This document shows positions 36,310-45,439 of a stretch of DNA of 64,000 bases, piece after piece. Position numbers and translations under genes: made by a program. The notes beneath the pieces are model-generated. The model made no database searches. It saw only the letters and a program-made list of their open reading frames with translations, and had not been told where the DNA came from. How positions within the stretch are numbered: position 1 is the first letter of the stretch; every line of letters begins with the position of its first letter. Where the stretch lies: contig NZ_QXGJ01000004.1 in assembly GCF_003952005.1 (NCBI RefSeq), positions 179,760 to 243,759 on the forward strand. Direction: 5' to 3'. This stretch comes from Bifidobacterium callimiconis (GTDB taxonomy: Bacteria; Actinomycetota; Actinomycetes; Actinomycetales; Bifidobacteriaceae).

Positions 36310-36317
36310 TTCCAAAC
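36310..36317 (+). promoter_or_regulatory. TTCCAAAC box (site B)
   Basis: One of several copies of TTCCAAAC or its complement in intergenic regions of the element. Here it lies 22 bases after the iterons and 147 bases before the surface-protein start. Confidence 0.5.
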
Positions 36318-36463
36318 TCTTCCCGTGGTTTTCGCGGTTCCATGGTGCATGGCCCCTTCGGGGGTCCGCTTCTTTCCTGTTCCGATGTCGAGGCGGACCG
36401 GTCAGACCGGCCCGCCTCCGGTGGAGGGCGGGGGCGTATGGATTTTGGATGAGAGGGAAGCTC

Positions 36464-38251
36464 ATGGATCTTCGTTGCGGCGTGAGGGCGTGTGCCGCCG
36501 GTGTCGCGTTGGCGGCGCTGCTGGCTCCGGTGGGGGCCGGGGCCGCGGAGGGTTCGACGGCAGGTCAGTGGCTGTCGGTGCGCACGTCCGATGGTTCGTC
36601 GGAGGGGATCGATGGTCGTGGTCTGCTGGTGGGGGATGTCGGCGAGTACGAGGCGCTGCTGGATCTGTCGGGTATGTCTCCGACGTGGCGTGCGGGCGTG
36701 GTGCTCGCGTTCGATGCGCGGCATCTGGTCGTGGATGCCTCGACGGTGAGGGTGTCGGATGGTTCGGGACGGGATGTGACCGATGGTTTCAACGTGCAGG
36801 TGTCGGATGGTCGCGTGTACGTGTTCGCCCGGCTGGTGGACACGACGATGGAAGACGGGACCGTGGTGCCGGCCGGCGCGCAGCCGTCGGATCTGGCCGC
36901 GTATGCGGCGTTGGATGGCTCCTCGCATGATCCGTCGCGTGATCCTGGCGTGGACCGGTCGCTGGCCGGAGGCTCGTATCGGGTTCGTGTGCCGTGGCGG
37001 GTGACGGGCGTGGGGAATGGTTCCACGGCTCGAGCGTCGGTGACCCGGATCGTGGACGCGGATCGTGGCGACGGGAACGCCGTGTCGAATCCGTTGGCGC
37101 GTGTGGAGCCGGATCGTGACGCGGTCATGACGGTCGGCGGGGATTCCGTGGACGGCATGTCGGTGTGGAGGGATTCGTCGTTCCTGTATCGGATGGATTC
37201 GGGCGTGCTGTCCGCGGATCGTGCGACGTCCGTCTCGTCGTGGCGCGTGGACTCGAACGTGGATCCGGGCGTGGACCGGCTGACCGGCCGGTGGGCGGTG
37301 TATGCGGCCCGTGACCTGTATGGCATGGATGGTTCCCTGCTGGCGGCCAAGGGATCCCGGATCGGTGGCGACGGCATGGACTCGTCACGCTTCGGCGGCG
37401 ACCTGTTCACCGCGAGTGTGGATCCGGGGTCCGGGACGACGCGAGTGGAGGCCACGGACCTGTACCGGCGGCTCGTGAATGCGAATCCGGGTCGGGAGGC
37501 CGCTTGGCGCGCCTACGCGCAGGCCACGCGGATCGCGGTCTCCGACCGGGTGGACTGGCGGTTCACCGCGACGCTCAACGGACGGTCGACGCGCAGCGCG
37601 TCGGCGTGGACACGCACTCCCGCCGCGACGCCCACGCTTCGTGTGGAGTCGTGGGACGCGCGCAGCGGTCGCGAGGCCGGGGACCGGGATTCCTCGACGG
37701 ATGCGCTGACGGGCGTAAGGGATGGGGAGCGGATCGTGTTCACGGTCACGAACACGAGTTCGGATGCGTGGTTCCGCGCCTCGGACCTGCATTTCTCGGA
37801 TCGGGCGGTCGTCGGCGATGGCGCGGTCACGGGGTTTGAGCACCCGTCCGGCTGGGATTCGCTGCTGCTGGCTCCGGGTCAGAGCGTGGACGTGACGGGC
37901 CGGCTGCAGGGGTTCACCCAGGGGCGTCATACCGGCAGGACGACGGTGGAGTCCCGGCCGTTGACCGAGTGTCCGTCCGACGGGGACATGGCCGGTCGGG
38001 TCGAGGCGGGCGGTCGATCGTTGTGTCTGGACACGACGGTGACATCCGCGTCCGATGACTGGTCCGGGATGCGTGCCGGCGGGCGGACGACCAGGCTCGC
38101 GGCGACCGGAGCGGCGATCGTCAACATGGTCGCCGCGATGGCCATGGCCACGGCCGGCGGTGTGCTGTTCCTCCTGTACCGGCATGGCAAACGGCTGGAA
38201 TCCCCGCCCGGTCACGGCCGGGAACCGGAGTCGCATGACGGGGACCGGTAG
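36464..38251 (+). CDS. cell-wall-anchored surface protein (LAATG), possible pilus-associated adhesin
   Basis: 595 residues. A signal peptide (about 1-29, ending near GAGA) is followed by a long beta-rich ectodomain with many Asp/Ser/Thr and no recognised fold. A sortase motif LAATG (about 545-549), a membrane helix and a basic tail come at the end. The tail is longer than usual. Its place just ahead of the pilin and sortase suggests an accessory or tip pilin. GAGGGA lies 6 bases before ATG; an in-frame ATG five codons upstream is less well placed. Confidence 0.75.
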   Translation: MDLRCGVRACAAGVALAALLAPVGAGAAEGSTAGQWLSVRTSDGSSEGIDGRGLLVGDVGEYEALLDLSGMSPTWRAGVVLAFDARHLVVDASTVRVSDGSGRDVTDGFNVQVSDGRVYVFARLVDTTMEDGTVVPAGAQPSDLAAYAALDGSSHDPSRDPGVDRSLAGGSYRVRVPWRVTGVGNGSTARASVTRIVDADRGDGNAVSNPLARVEPDRDAVMTVGGDSVDGMSVWRDSSFLYRMDSGVLSADRATSVSSWRVDSNVDPGVDRLTGRWAVYAARDLYGMDGSLLAAKGSRIGGDGMDSSRFGGDLFTASVDPGSGTTRVEATDLYRRLVNANPGREAAWRAYAQATRIAVSDRVDWRFTATLNGRSTRSASAWTRTPAATPTLRVESWDARSGREAGDRDSSTDALTGVRDGERIVFTVTNTSSDAWFRASDLHFSDRAVVGDGAVTGFEHPSGWDSLLLAPGQSVDVTGRLQGFTQGRHTGRTTVESRPLTECPSDGDMAGRVEAGGRSLCLDTTVTSASDDWSGMRAGGRTTRLAATGAAIVNMVAAMAMATAGGVLFLLYRHGKRLESPPGHGREPESHDGDR

Positions 38252-38544
38252 ACGAAGCCTCCCCGGAGTCGTCTTCCCCGATTCCGGGGCACCCGGGCCG
38301 TCGGATCTCTTCCTCCCGGCGGCCGTTCATTCTTCCCGTGCCACCAGGCGCGGGCGCAGGGGCGGGCCGGCAGCGGCGGCGTGACACGCACGCCGGCCCT
38401 CCCCGTCCACCACGACACGATCAGGAAAGGAGCCTATCCACACCGATCATCATCCCGCCGTCCCCGATGGGGCGGCATCCACGCATATGCAACAACGACA
38501 AGCGGGCAGGCCGTGTGGTCTTCCCGAGGAAAGAGGAAATCATC

Positions 38545-40074
38545 ATGAGCAACAACCTTCGCCGTATCGTGGCCCCGACCGTCGCGGCCTTCGTCGCCGC
38601 CGCCGCTCTCGGCACCGGCGTTCTCTCGGCCAACGCTGCCGATGGCGGTCAGGCCGCGGCCGCGAACGCGACCATCACCCTGAGCGCGGCGTCCGGCGAT
38701 CTGGTCGGCCACACGTTCGACGTGTACCGCGTCGGCTCCTACACGAACTACGGCAACTGGAACAACGACGCGGACGGCAAGATCGACTCCACCGACGTCG
38801 TCAACGCCAATCAGGCCGCCACCGACTGGCTCAAGGCCGCCGGCATCAAGGCCGATCAGGCCACCGGTCACGACGAGGCCGGCACCATCGCCGCCGGCAA
38901 CGCGCAGGCCGCCCGCAGCGCGGCCGCCGCCCTCGCCGCGGTCAAGAACAAGCCGCAGGCCGTCCAGTCCGGCATCGCCGTCTCCGCGGATGCGAAGGAC
39001 AAGACCACCCTGACCATCGGCGGTCTCGAGGAGGGCTACTACCTCGTCGTCGATTCCGACGGTCTGCCCCTGCTCGTCGGCACCAAGATCGGCGGCCATG
39101 ACCTCGACACGCAGACGCTCGGCGTCGCCGTGGTCAAGTCCACCATCCTGTCCGTCTCCAAGGACGGTGCGGGCGACTCCACGATCGGCGCGACCGTGAG
39201 CTACACGGTCAGCTTCAAGGTCCCGGACAAGAACTCCAACCCGAAGAGCCTGTCCTACGAGGACGTGGCCACCAACCTGTCCGTCAATCAGGACTCCATC
39301 AAGGTCAAGGTCGGCGACGGCGCGGCCGCCGCCCCCGCCCAGGGCACCCTGACCATGAAGGACGCCAACGCCGGCTTCACGTACAACGCGACCGGCCTGC
39401 TGACGGACGCCAACTACGGCAAGCAGGTGACCATCACCTACACCGCGGTCGTCCTCGGCGAGGATCCGTCCAACACGGGTACCGTGCACGCCAACCTCGA
39501 CGGCACCGATCACACGGGCACCACGCCCGAGGGTCCCGTCACCCTCGCCAACTTCGACTTCAAGATCCACAAGACCAACAATGATGGCACGGTCGCGCTG
39601 AAGAACGCCGGCTTCACCATCAAGGCCTCGGACGGCAAGTACATGAAGTTCGCCCAGGGCAAGTGGACCAAGGTCGACGCGAAGGACGACCAGGCCGCCG
39701 TCGCTGCCGGCGCGGAGGCCAAGACCAACGACCAGGGCTTCCTCAGCTTCGCCGGTCTGGGCGATGGCACCTACACCGTCACCGAGTCCACCGTGCCGGA
39801 CGGCTATCTGAAGACCCCGGCCCAGTTCACCATCAAGATCGACAACAAGGCGCACACGGGCGTCGTCACCGGTACCGGCGCGAACAACGGGCTGACCCCG
39901 AACGTGACCATCAAGGACGGCGGCCAGGTCGAGGTCCACAACCTCAACAGCATCACCCAGCTGCCGCAGACCGGCGCCGCTGGCGTGTACGTGCTCGCGG
40001 GCACCGCCGCGCTCCTCGCCCTCGCGGGCGGCGCGACCTACGCCCTCAAGCGCAAGCAGCAGCCGGCCGCCTGA
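38545..40074 (+). CDS. major pilin subunit, LPXTG-anchored (FimA-like)
   Basis: 509 residues. Signal peptide (about 1-32), an N-terminal domain, an immunoglobulin-like middle and a CnaB-type domain with an E-box (YTVTESTVPDGY, about 415). The sorting signal is LPQTG (473-477), then a membrane helix and basic tail. This is the layout of sortase-polymerised pilin backbones. The usual YPK pilin motif is not obvious; a lysine near SVSKDG (about 205) may replace it. ATG 38545 follows GAGGAA. A 293-base gap separates it from the upstream surface protein, so it may have its own promoter. Confidence 0.88.
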   Translation: MSNNLRRIVAPTVAAFVAAAALGTGVLSANAADGGQAAAANATITLSAASGDLVGHTFDVYRVGSYTNYGNWNNDADGKIDSTDVVNANQAATDWLKAAGIKADQATGHDEAGTIAAGNAQAARSAAAALAAVKNKPQAVQSGIAVSADAKDKTTLTIGGLEEGYYLVVDSDGLPLLVGTKIGGHDLDTQTLGVAVVKSTILSVSKDGAGDSTIGATVSYTVSFKVPDKNSNPKSLSYEDVATNLSVNQDSIKVKVGDGAAAAPAQGTLTMKDANAGFTYNATGLLTDANYGKQVTITYTAVVLGEDPSNTGTVHANLDGTDHTGTTPEGPVTLANFDFKIHKTNNDGTVALKNAGFTIKASDGKYMKFAQGKWTKVDAKDDQAAVAAGAEAKTNDQGFLSFAGLGDGTYTVTESTVPDGYLKTPAQFTIKIDNKAHTGVVTGTGANNGLTPNVTIKDGGQVEVHNLNSITQLPQTGAAGVYVLAGTAALLALAGGATYALKRKQQPAA

Positions 40075-40156
40075 CATGCGCGCCCTCCCGCCCGACACGG
40101 CCCGAGAGGGACATGACGAACGGGAAAGACAACGCATGGACCACCGGGAGGGACGA

Positions 40157-41113
40157 ATGGACGACTTCTACGAGATCATCCATCCGTCCCTCTCGCGCAT
40201 CGAGCGACGCCGTGAGCGACGTCGGCGGGTCCGTGACCGGATCCTCACCGCCGCGACCGCGCTTCTGTTCGCCGCCGCCACGCTTGTCGTCGGCATTCCG
40301 GCCGCGCAGAGCGTGGGGTTCGCTGCCGACCAAAGCCAGACGACGCAACGGCTCTCCGACGCCATGGACGCCATGGACTCCGCGCGTCGCACCCGCATGC
40401 TTACGGCCGCCGACGCGTACAACCGGCGTCTCGCCCGGACCGGCCAGCCGATCATCGGCGAGGCGGCGGACCCGTTCAGCGGCAAGGCCACCGGGGATTT
40501 CACCGGGAGTGATGATCCCGACTACGAGCGGACCCTCGACACCGGTCGGGGGGTCATGGGGTCGATCAGCATCCCGAAGATCGGCGTTGACCTGACCATT
40601 CGTCATGGCAGCGGCGCGCAGGCGCTGGAGACCGGGATCGGTCATCTGCATGGCACCAGTCTGCCCGTGGGAGGCACGTCCACGCATGCGGCGCTGACCG
40701 GTCATCGTGGTCTGCCCAACGCGGAGCTGTTCACCCGGTTGGACGAGATCCGGTTGGGAGACCCGTTCTACCTGCACGTGCTCGGCACGACGCTTGCCTA
40801 CCGGGTGACCGATATCCGGGTCGTCGACCCGGACCAGGTCGACAGTCTGAAGATCGTCCCGGGCAAGGATCTGGTCACCTTGGTCACGTGCACCCCGTAC
40901 GGCGTGAACACGCAACGGCTCCTCGTCACCGGCGAACGCGCCCGGATCGGCGTCCAGGTGCCGGCCGAGGCGGATGCGCCCGGCGACGCGCGGCCGCTGC
41001 TCGCGGCCGGGGTCGGACTGCCCCTGCTCGTCGGCCTGCCGCTGGCCCGCCGTGCCAGCCGGCGTGAGACGCCGCAGCATCATTCCACCAGAAAGGAAAG
41101 CAGCACATCATGA
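40157..41113 (+). CDS. class C (pilin-polymerising) sortase
   Basis: 318 residues with an N-terminal membrane helix (about 25-48), a central sortase barrel and a second hydrophobic helix near the C terminus (about 280-300). Catalytic residues are visible: His183 in GHRG, Cys245 in TLVTCTPYG and an Arg in NTQRLLVTG. It also has the DPF segment (about residue 107) typical of the lid of class C sortases. It should cross-link the LPQTG pilin and attach fibres. Start at 40157 follows GGGAGGG; two earlier in-frame ATGs are less well served. It overlaps the next gene (ATGA). Confidence 0.92.
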   Translation: MDDFYEIIHPSLSRIERRRERRRRVRDRILTAATALLFAAATLVVGIPAAQSVGFAADQSQTTQRLSDAMDAMDSARRTRMLTAADAYNRRLARTGQPIIGEAADPFSGKATGDFTGSDDPDYERTLDTGRGVMGSISIPKIGVDLTIRHGSGAQALETGIGHLHGTSLPVGGTSTHAALTGHRGLPNAELFTRLDEIRLGDPFYLHVLGTTLAYRVTDIRVVDPDQVDSLKIVPGKDLVTLVTCTPYGVNTQRLLVTGERARIGVQVPAEADAPGDARPLLAAGVGLPLLVGLPLARRASRRETPQHHSTRKESSTS

Positions 41114-43095
41114 GAACAATGTTTTGGAAACGGCCTGCAGCGGCCTTGGCCGGCATCGCGTGCCTCGCCATGCCGTTGGCCGGCCTGATGGCGGTTCCGG
41201 CCGTTCAGGCGGCGGACGCCTCCTGTTCGGGCTACGACCGTCCCGCCGGCAGCGATACCGACATCAACGTCAAGCTGCCCGTGTGCGATACGAGCCTGCC
41301 CGTCACCGTCGCCCCCCAGGGCGGGACCATCGCCGGCCAGATCCACGGCAAGTACACCAACTTCGAGTTCGACACGCAGTCCATCGGCATGGACACCGTC
41401 AAGTTCGACGCCAACTGGACCCACGGCAACAGCGGCATGGTCGACGGCGCCATCGAACAGCAGGTCCCCACCAAGATCGGCGCCTCGTTCACCGTTCCCG
41501 ATCTGGGCACGTGGATCGCCGGCAATGGCCTGCCCCAGACCGTGAGCGCGAGGTTCACCGTCACCGAATGGAACGGCGGCTCCGTCCGCTGGTATCATCT
41601 GGGCGGTGACAACAACCCGGTGTATGAGAAGGGTCTGACGTTCGCCGCCGACGCCGGCATCAAGCTCCTGCAATGCGCGAACGGACAGCCCACGGGCTGC
41701 GGTACGGGATATTCGAAGGACTCCCCCCAGCCCGCGTACGACGCGAGCAAGCGCAACGGTCTGACCCTTCAGGTCGACTTCCTCGACCAGAACGGCCAGC
41801 CGATCCAGGTGTCCGGATACACGGCGTTCGAGAATCTGGACGGCGACCGGTACGGCCTCTGGTGGGGCGGCGACCCCGACAATCTGAAGTGGGACCCCTA
41901 CCTGCACGTGGGCATCGAGCCCCTGCAGGGCTTCGACCAGCTGATCCTGCCCTCGACCGGCACGTCGACCGGCGATCTGACCCGGTTCGGCCGCAACGGC
42001 ATCGCCGGCGACAAGACGTTCGCCTACACGTACGACGCGAACTTCCCGAGGCCGAACAATCCCAACGACCTGTACGACCACAAGGACACCACCAACGACC
42101 AGGCCCTGGCCGAGTCCAGTCAGGCGTCCCACCGGTTCGCCGCCCTGTTCGACGCCACGAGCCTGACCTTCAGCTACACGAGCGGCCAGGAGGGTGCGAT
42201 GACCATCGGTTCCGACGCGGTCGAGAAGGACAGCTCCCATCAGGTGTCGTGGACCGCGGTCGATCAGAACGGCAACACGCTGCCCGGACTGACGAACCAG
42301 ACCAGCGGGTTCACCGCCGCCGGCAAGGATCTGGACGCGACCAAGGTCGTCTACGGCACCCAGTGGAAGCTGGCCACGCCGAAGGCCCCCGAGGGGTACA
42401 CGCTCGAGAAGGTCACCGGCGACACGACGTCCAGCAGCACGCAGGATCCGAATACGGTCGCGTCCGGCACCATGGGCGCGCGCAACCAGGCCGTCGTCCT
42501 GCATTACCGGGCCGCGTCCAGCCGCATCACCTTCCAGCCCGGTGACCCCAAGGTCACAGGCAGCATCACGCCCCTCGACGGGTACGTCGGCGACCAGGCC
42601 ACCCTGCCCGACGCGACCGGCTACACGTGGGACCACCACACGTTCACCGGGTGGAAGGATCCGGACGGCGGCGAACACAAGGCCGGCGACAAGATCGACT
42701 ACCCCAAGGGAGGTCTCACCCTGACCGCCCAATGGCGCACGTGGACCTACACCGTCCGCTACGACAAGGGCGCGGATGACGCGACCGGCGGCATGGGCGA
42801 CCAGGCCATGACGTTCGACCAGTCCGCCAGGCTCACCGCCAACGGGTTCAAACGCTCCGGATGGCGGTTCACCGGCTGGAAGGACCAGAACGGCAAGACC
42901 TATCAGGACGCGCAGGAGGCCATCAACCTCGCCGCCAATGACGGCGAGACCGTCACCCTGACCGCCCAATGGGCACGAACCGGCACCAGCACCCTGCCCT
43001 CCACCGGAGCGGCCACGGGACTGGGCGTCCTGCTCACGGCAGGACTGCTCACGGCCGGCGGCATGATCGCACGCCGCATGCGCCGCGTCCGGTAG
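41110..43095 (+). CDS. LPXTG surface protein with InlB-type repeats
   Basis: 661 residues. Signal peptide (about 1-35), a 440-residue beta-rich ectodomain, a MucBP-like strand (NQAVVLHYRA), then two InlB B-repeat (Flg_new) units at about 475-540 and 545-620, each with F-T-G-W-K-D and ending in LTAQW. The sorting signal is LPSTG (629-633) with a membrane helix and an RRMRR tail. Such proteins bind host or partner surfaces, or cap pili. It is translationally coupled to the sortase. Confidence 0.88.
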   Translation: MRTMFWKRPAAALAGIACLAMPLAGLMAVPAVQAADASCSGYDRPAGSDTDINVKLPVCDTSLPVTVAPQGGTIAGQIHGKYTNFEFDTQSIGMDTVKFDANWTHGNSGMVDGAIEQQVPTKIGASFTVPDLGTWIAGNGLPQTVSARFTVTEWNGGSVRWYHLGGDNNPVYEKGLTFAADAGIKLLQCANGQPTGCGTGYSKDSPQPAYDASKRNGLTLQVDFLDQNGQPIQVSGYTAFENLDGDRYGLWWGGDPDNLKWDPYLHVGIEPLQGFDQLILPSTGTSTGDLTRFGRNGIAGDKTFAYTYDANFPRPNNPNDLYDHKDTTNDQALAESSQASHRFAALFDATSLTFSYTSGQEGAMTIGSDAVEKDSSHQVSWTAVDQNGNTLPGLTNQTSGFTAAGKDLDATKVVYGTQWKLATPKAPEGYTLEKVTGDTTSSSTQDPNTVASGTMGARNQAVVLHYRAASSRITFQPGDPKVTGSITPLDGYVGDQATLPDATGYTWDHHTFTGWKDPDGGEHKAGDKIDYPKGGLTLTAQWRTWTYTVRYDKGADDATGGMGDQAMTFDQSARLTANGFKRSGWRFTGWKDQNGKTYQDAQEAINLAANDGETVTLTAQWARTGTSTLPSTGAATGLGVLLTAGLLTAGGMIARRMRRVR

Positions 43096-43110
43096 CCGAC
43101 GCACCACATG

Positions 43111-43160
43111 ACGGGTTCATCCCCTCACCGGTTTTACGGGGAGGGGATGAACCCGTTTTT
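43111..43160 (+). terminator. strong terminator after the surface-protein operon
   Basis: ACGGGTTCATCCCCTC pairs perfectly with GAGGGGATGAACCCGT and is followed by TTTTT, 16 bases after the stop codon. Confidence 0.92.
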
Positions 43161-43196
43161 CATGTCCGGGCGGCGTCCATGTCCCGTCTAGAGGTC

Positions 43197-43439
43197 CTAT
43201 GAGGCGAGGAACTCCGCCACCGCCTTCAGGATCTCGCCGATCCGGTTGATGAGCCTGATCCGGCTCGATACTCTGCTGTGACGTGCGCGCGTATGCCGTC
43301 CGCGTCGACGTGAGTGACGGCCGTGACGGCCGGCGGCACGCAGCAGGATGCCCAGAGACCACAGCGGCAGACTCCAGCACATATCAGTGATATGGATGGT
43401 GTGGAACGCGCCGATCACAGCGCTGATGAGATCGTTCAT
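43197..43439 (-). CDS. possible small basic protein
   Basis: 80 residues with a short hydrophobic N-terminal part and an Arg/His-rich middle. It has no recognised domain and only a weak ribosome-binding site. It could be a chance frame. Confidence 0.35.
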   Translation of the reverse strand: MNDLISAVIGAFHTIHITDMCWSLPLWSLGILLRAAGRHGRHSRRRGRHTRARHSRVSSRIRLINRIGEILKAVAEFLAS

Positions 43440-43525
43440 GCTCGTCGGCTATGCGCCTAGAACATGCGATGTGGTGTGATCTTCGTCACAGTTCAGGTTC
43501 GCCGCCGGTCGTGGCGGACTGGCCT

Positions 43526-43675
43526 TCAGTGGTGTCGGTCGCTCTGGAATGCCGCGACGGTCATGGCCATGAGGATGATCACGGCCTGCCATCCGCTGGT
43601 CTGCTGCGCCAACGGCACGCCGCAGACGGCGATGAGCGTGACGAGCGCCAGGTTTCGATTGTGCTCGGGTCGCAT
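43526..43675 (-). CDS. small membrane protein
   Basis: 49 residues, with hydrophobic segments at about 7-20 and 25-42. The start at 43675 is set by AAAGGAG 6 bases upstream. No family recognised; monocistronic or the last gene of the minus-strand group. Confidence 0.55.
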   Translation of the reverse strand: MRPEHNRNLALVTLIAVCGVPLAQQTSGWQAVIILMAMTVAAFQSDRHH

Positions 43676-43845
43676 GCGCGGCTCCTTTCTCCTATGCCGT
43701 CGGCCCCGTATGGCCGGCGGCATGGCGAACGTTACGCCGGGCCGAGCATGCGCCCAAATCGCCTTTGTTTACAAGATGCGCGTGGCCTTGATGGGCTGTC
43801 AATCGGCGGCATGCCGCTCTTCAAGACCCTCGCTGGCCGGAAAGG

Positions 43846-44202
43846 TCACCTCTCCCCGATGACCATGGTCTCCGTGGATTCCTCGGGTGTTATTCCGTAG
43901 TAGGCGTTGTAGGCGGCTTCGGCCTCGTCCCGGCCGCCGAGACCGATCTCGTATCGGATCTCAGCCTCGAGGAAGTGACGGAAGTCATCGTCGATCTCCG
44001 TGTTCTTGCCGAGTTCTAGGTCCATGATCCGTTGGACGGCGTCCGGCCTGCCGAGGAACGGCTTCCAGCGTTTCCTCGATCGTTCGCCGATCCGGACGAT
44101 GGGGTGTCGCCGTCCGTCGTTCATGTCTCCGTGATCGGGGCGGAGGGAGATATGGCCGGCCCTGCCGCGGTCTTCTCCGTCCTCCCCTGTTTCTCCTGTC
44201 AT
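43846..44202 (-). CDS. hypothetical acidic protein coupled to the HNH-like gene
   Basis: 118 residues, acidic and mostly helical. It overlaps the end of the HNH-like gene by four bases (ATGA). An internal ATG at 44124 with GGAG upstream could be the real start. No domain recognised. Confidence 0.6.
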   Translation of the reverse strand: MTGETGEDGEDRGRAGHISLRPDHGDMNDGRRHPIVRIGERSRKRWKPFLGRPDAVQRIMDLELGKNTEIDDDFRHFLEAEIRYEIGLGGRDEAEAAYNAYYGITPEESTETMVIGER

Positions 44203-45212
44203 TCTCGTTCGGCCTCCCGGGTGATGAGGTCGTTGATGGCCTTGTCGGTCGCGTCGGGCGTGGTGCGTGTGAGGTCCGCTCCCATCGCGTTCAGCAGCAT
44301 GGTGGCCCGCTTGGCGTTTGCCGGCTGGGAAAGCTGTTTTCCCTTCCGGATGGGGGGGATGGCGCCGAATGTATCGGGCGTGGGTGGCAGGTAGCAGGTT
44401 CTCGTTCTGATCGGCTGGCCGGGTTCCACGAGTGTGTGCCCGTATTGGTTCTTCAGCATGTTCCTGGTCTTGTCAGGCAGGCCGGTGCCGTCGGGCATGA
44501 ACAGGATCACGAGGCTGAGGTCGCCGAACTTGAACTGCGCCGAGTGACGGCAAGGGATGTCGAGCGGCCCGTCCGTCTCATCGCCGAACGCCGTGGTGAT
44601 CGAGGCGAGGATGTCGATGTCGCGGTCGCGTGTCATGGGGAATCTGGGGGTGGCGTAGCGTCCTGCGAGGATGAGGATCCTTTCGTCCGGGTGGTCCATG
44701 TCGGGATGTCGTATCCAGTCGAGGCGGGGGTTGATGGTTCCGTCGCCGGTTTCGGGGAATTCGTCGTCGAGGAACGGTTGGGTCTGCGGTCCTTCGCTCA
44801 TTAGGTGCAGTGCGTTCCAGACGTATTTCGTCAGCGTCTTCTGCAGGAGGACGTAGTCGTGGCATATCGTCGTCGTATCGGCGGTGCGGTCCTTGCATTG
44901 TCTGGTTCCGTTCGGGATGTTGGCCCGCGGGTTGGCGATGTGGCGGGCAAGCATGTCCTTCATGTAGTCGTCCAGGTATGAGCTGGCGGTGTTGCATGCC
45001 CTTCCGATCGAGATGGTCGGGTCGCCCGAGTAGGTGAGTATGGTGTTCGGCTGCTTGTCGGTCCGGGTGTAGTCGAGGGTCGTGCGGCTGTTCGGATAGA
45101 GGTCGAGCACGGCATCGGATATCGCGTGTTCCCGTGACCGTGTTTCGTTCGTGCTGTGGCAGTACGGGCATTCCCATTGGTTTTCCTGCGGCTTCTTCGT
45201 CTTTGCTGTCAT
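44199..45212 (-). CDS. HNH-endonuclease-like protein
   Basis: 337 residues. The N terminus has CPYC (about 14-17) and a SREHAIS segment, followed about 50 residues later by a GRACN segment. This spacing resembles HNH/zinc-ribbon nucleases of mobile elements whose core reads C-x2-C...EH...CN. The remaining 240 residues are unrecognised. AAGGA precedes the ATG at 45212. It is divergent from the conjugation operon and shares its iteron-containing promoter region, so it may be a defence or counter-defence gene regulated with transfer. Confidence 0.6.
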   Translation of the reverse strand: MTAKTKKPQENQWECPYCHSTNETRSREHAISDAVLDLYPNSRTTLDYTRTDKQPNTILTYSGDPTISIGRACNTASSYLDDYMKDMLARHIANPRANIPNGTRQCKDRTADTTTICHDYVLLQKTLTKYVWNALHLMSEGPQTQPFLDDEFPETGDGTINPRLDWIRHPDMDHPDERILILAGRYATPRFPMTRDRDIDILASITTAFGDETDGPLDIPCRHSAQFKFGDLSLVILFMPDGTGLPDKTRNMLKNQYGHTLVEPGQPIRTRTCYLPPTPDTFGAIPPIRKGKQLSQPANAKRATMLLNAMGADLTRTTPDATDKAINDLITREAERE

Positions 45213-45304
45213 GGTGTGTTCCTTTCCTTCGGTGTCCTTGTCGTCGTGTCCGTTCCATCGTATGTTGGTTTGCCTGTTTCGTTCGGCCGGGGTTCGGATT
45301 TTTT

Positions 45305-45344
45305 CGGTGTTGCGGTATTGGGGTATCGCGGTGTGGTGGTCGGG
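45305..45344 (+). repeat. phased 8-bp iterons upstream of the type IV secretion operon (site C)
   Basis: Five consecutive octamers: CGGTGTTG (45305), CGGTATTG (45313), GGGTATCG (45321), CGGTGTGG (45329), TGGTCGGG (45337). A TTCCAAAC box follows at 45352-45359. They lie between the HNH-like gene (minus) and the first conjugation gene (plus). Confidence 0.8.
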
Positions 45345-45351
45345 TTTCGTG

Positions 45352-45359
45352 TTCCAAAC
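45352..45359 (+). promoter_or_regulatory. TTCCAAAC box (site C)
   Basis: Same box as at 36310, here 7 bases after the iterons and about 80 bases before the first conjugation gene. Confidence 0.5.
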
Positions 45360-45439
45360 TCGGTCGGGGGTTTGCGGGGTTGGATGGATGGTGGCGGCCG
45401 CGTGTGTGGTCGTCGAGTCCAAGTGAAAGGAAGTGGTTT

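Noticed and set aside
36001..36930. 309-codon plus-strand frame across the site-B region
   Set aside because: Overlaps the surface-protein gene out of frame and is Trp/Arg/Gly-rich; not a plausible protein.
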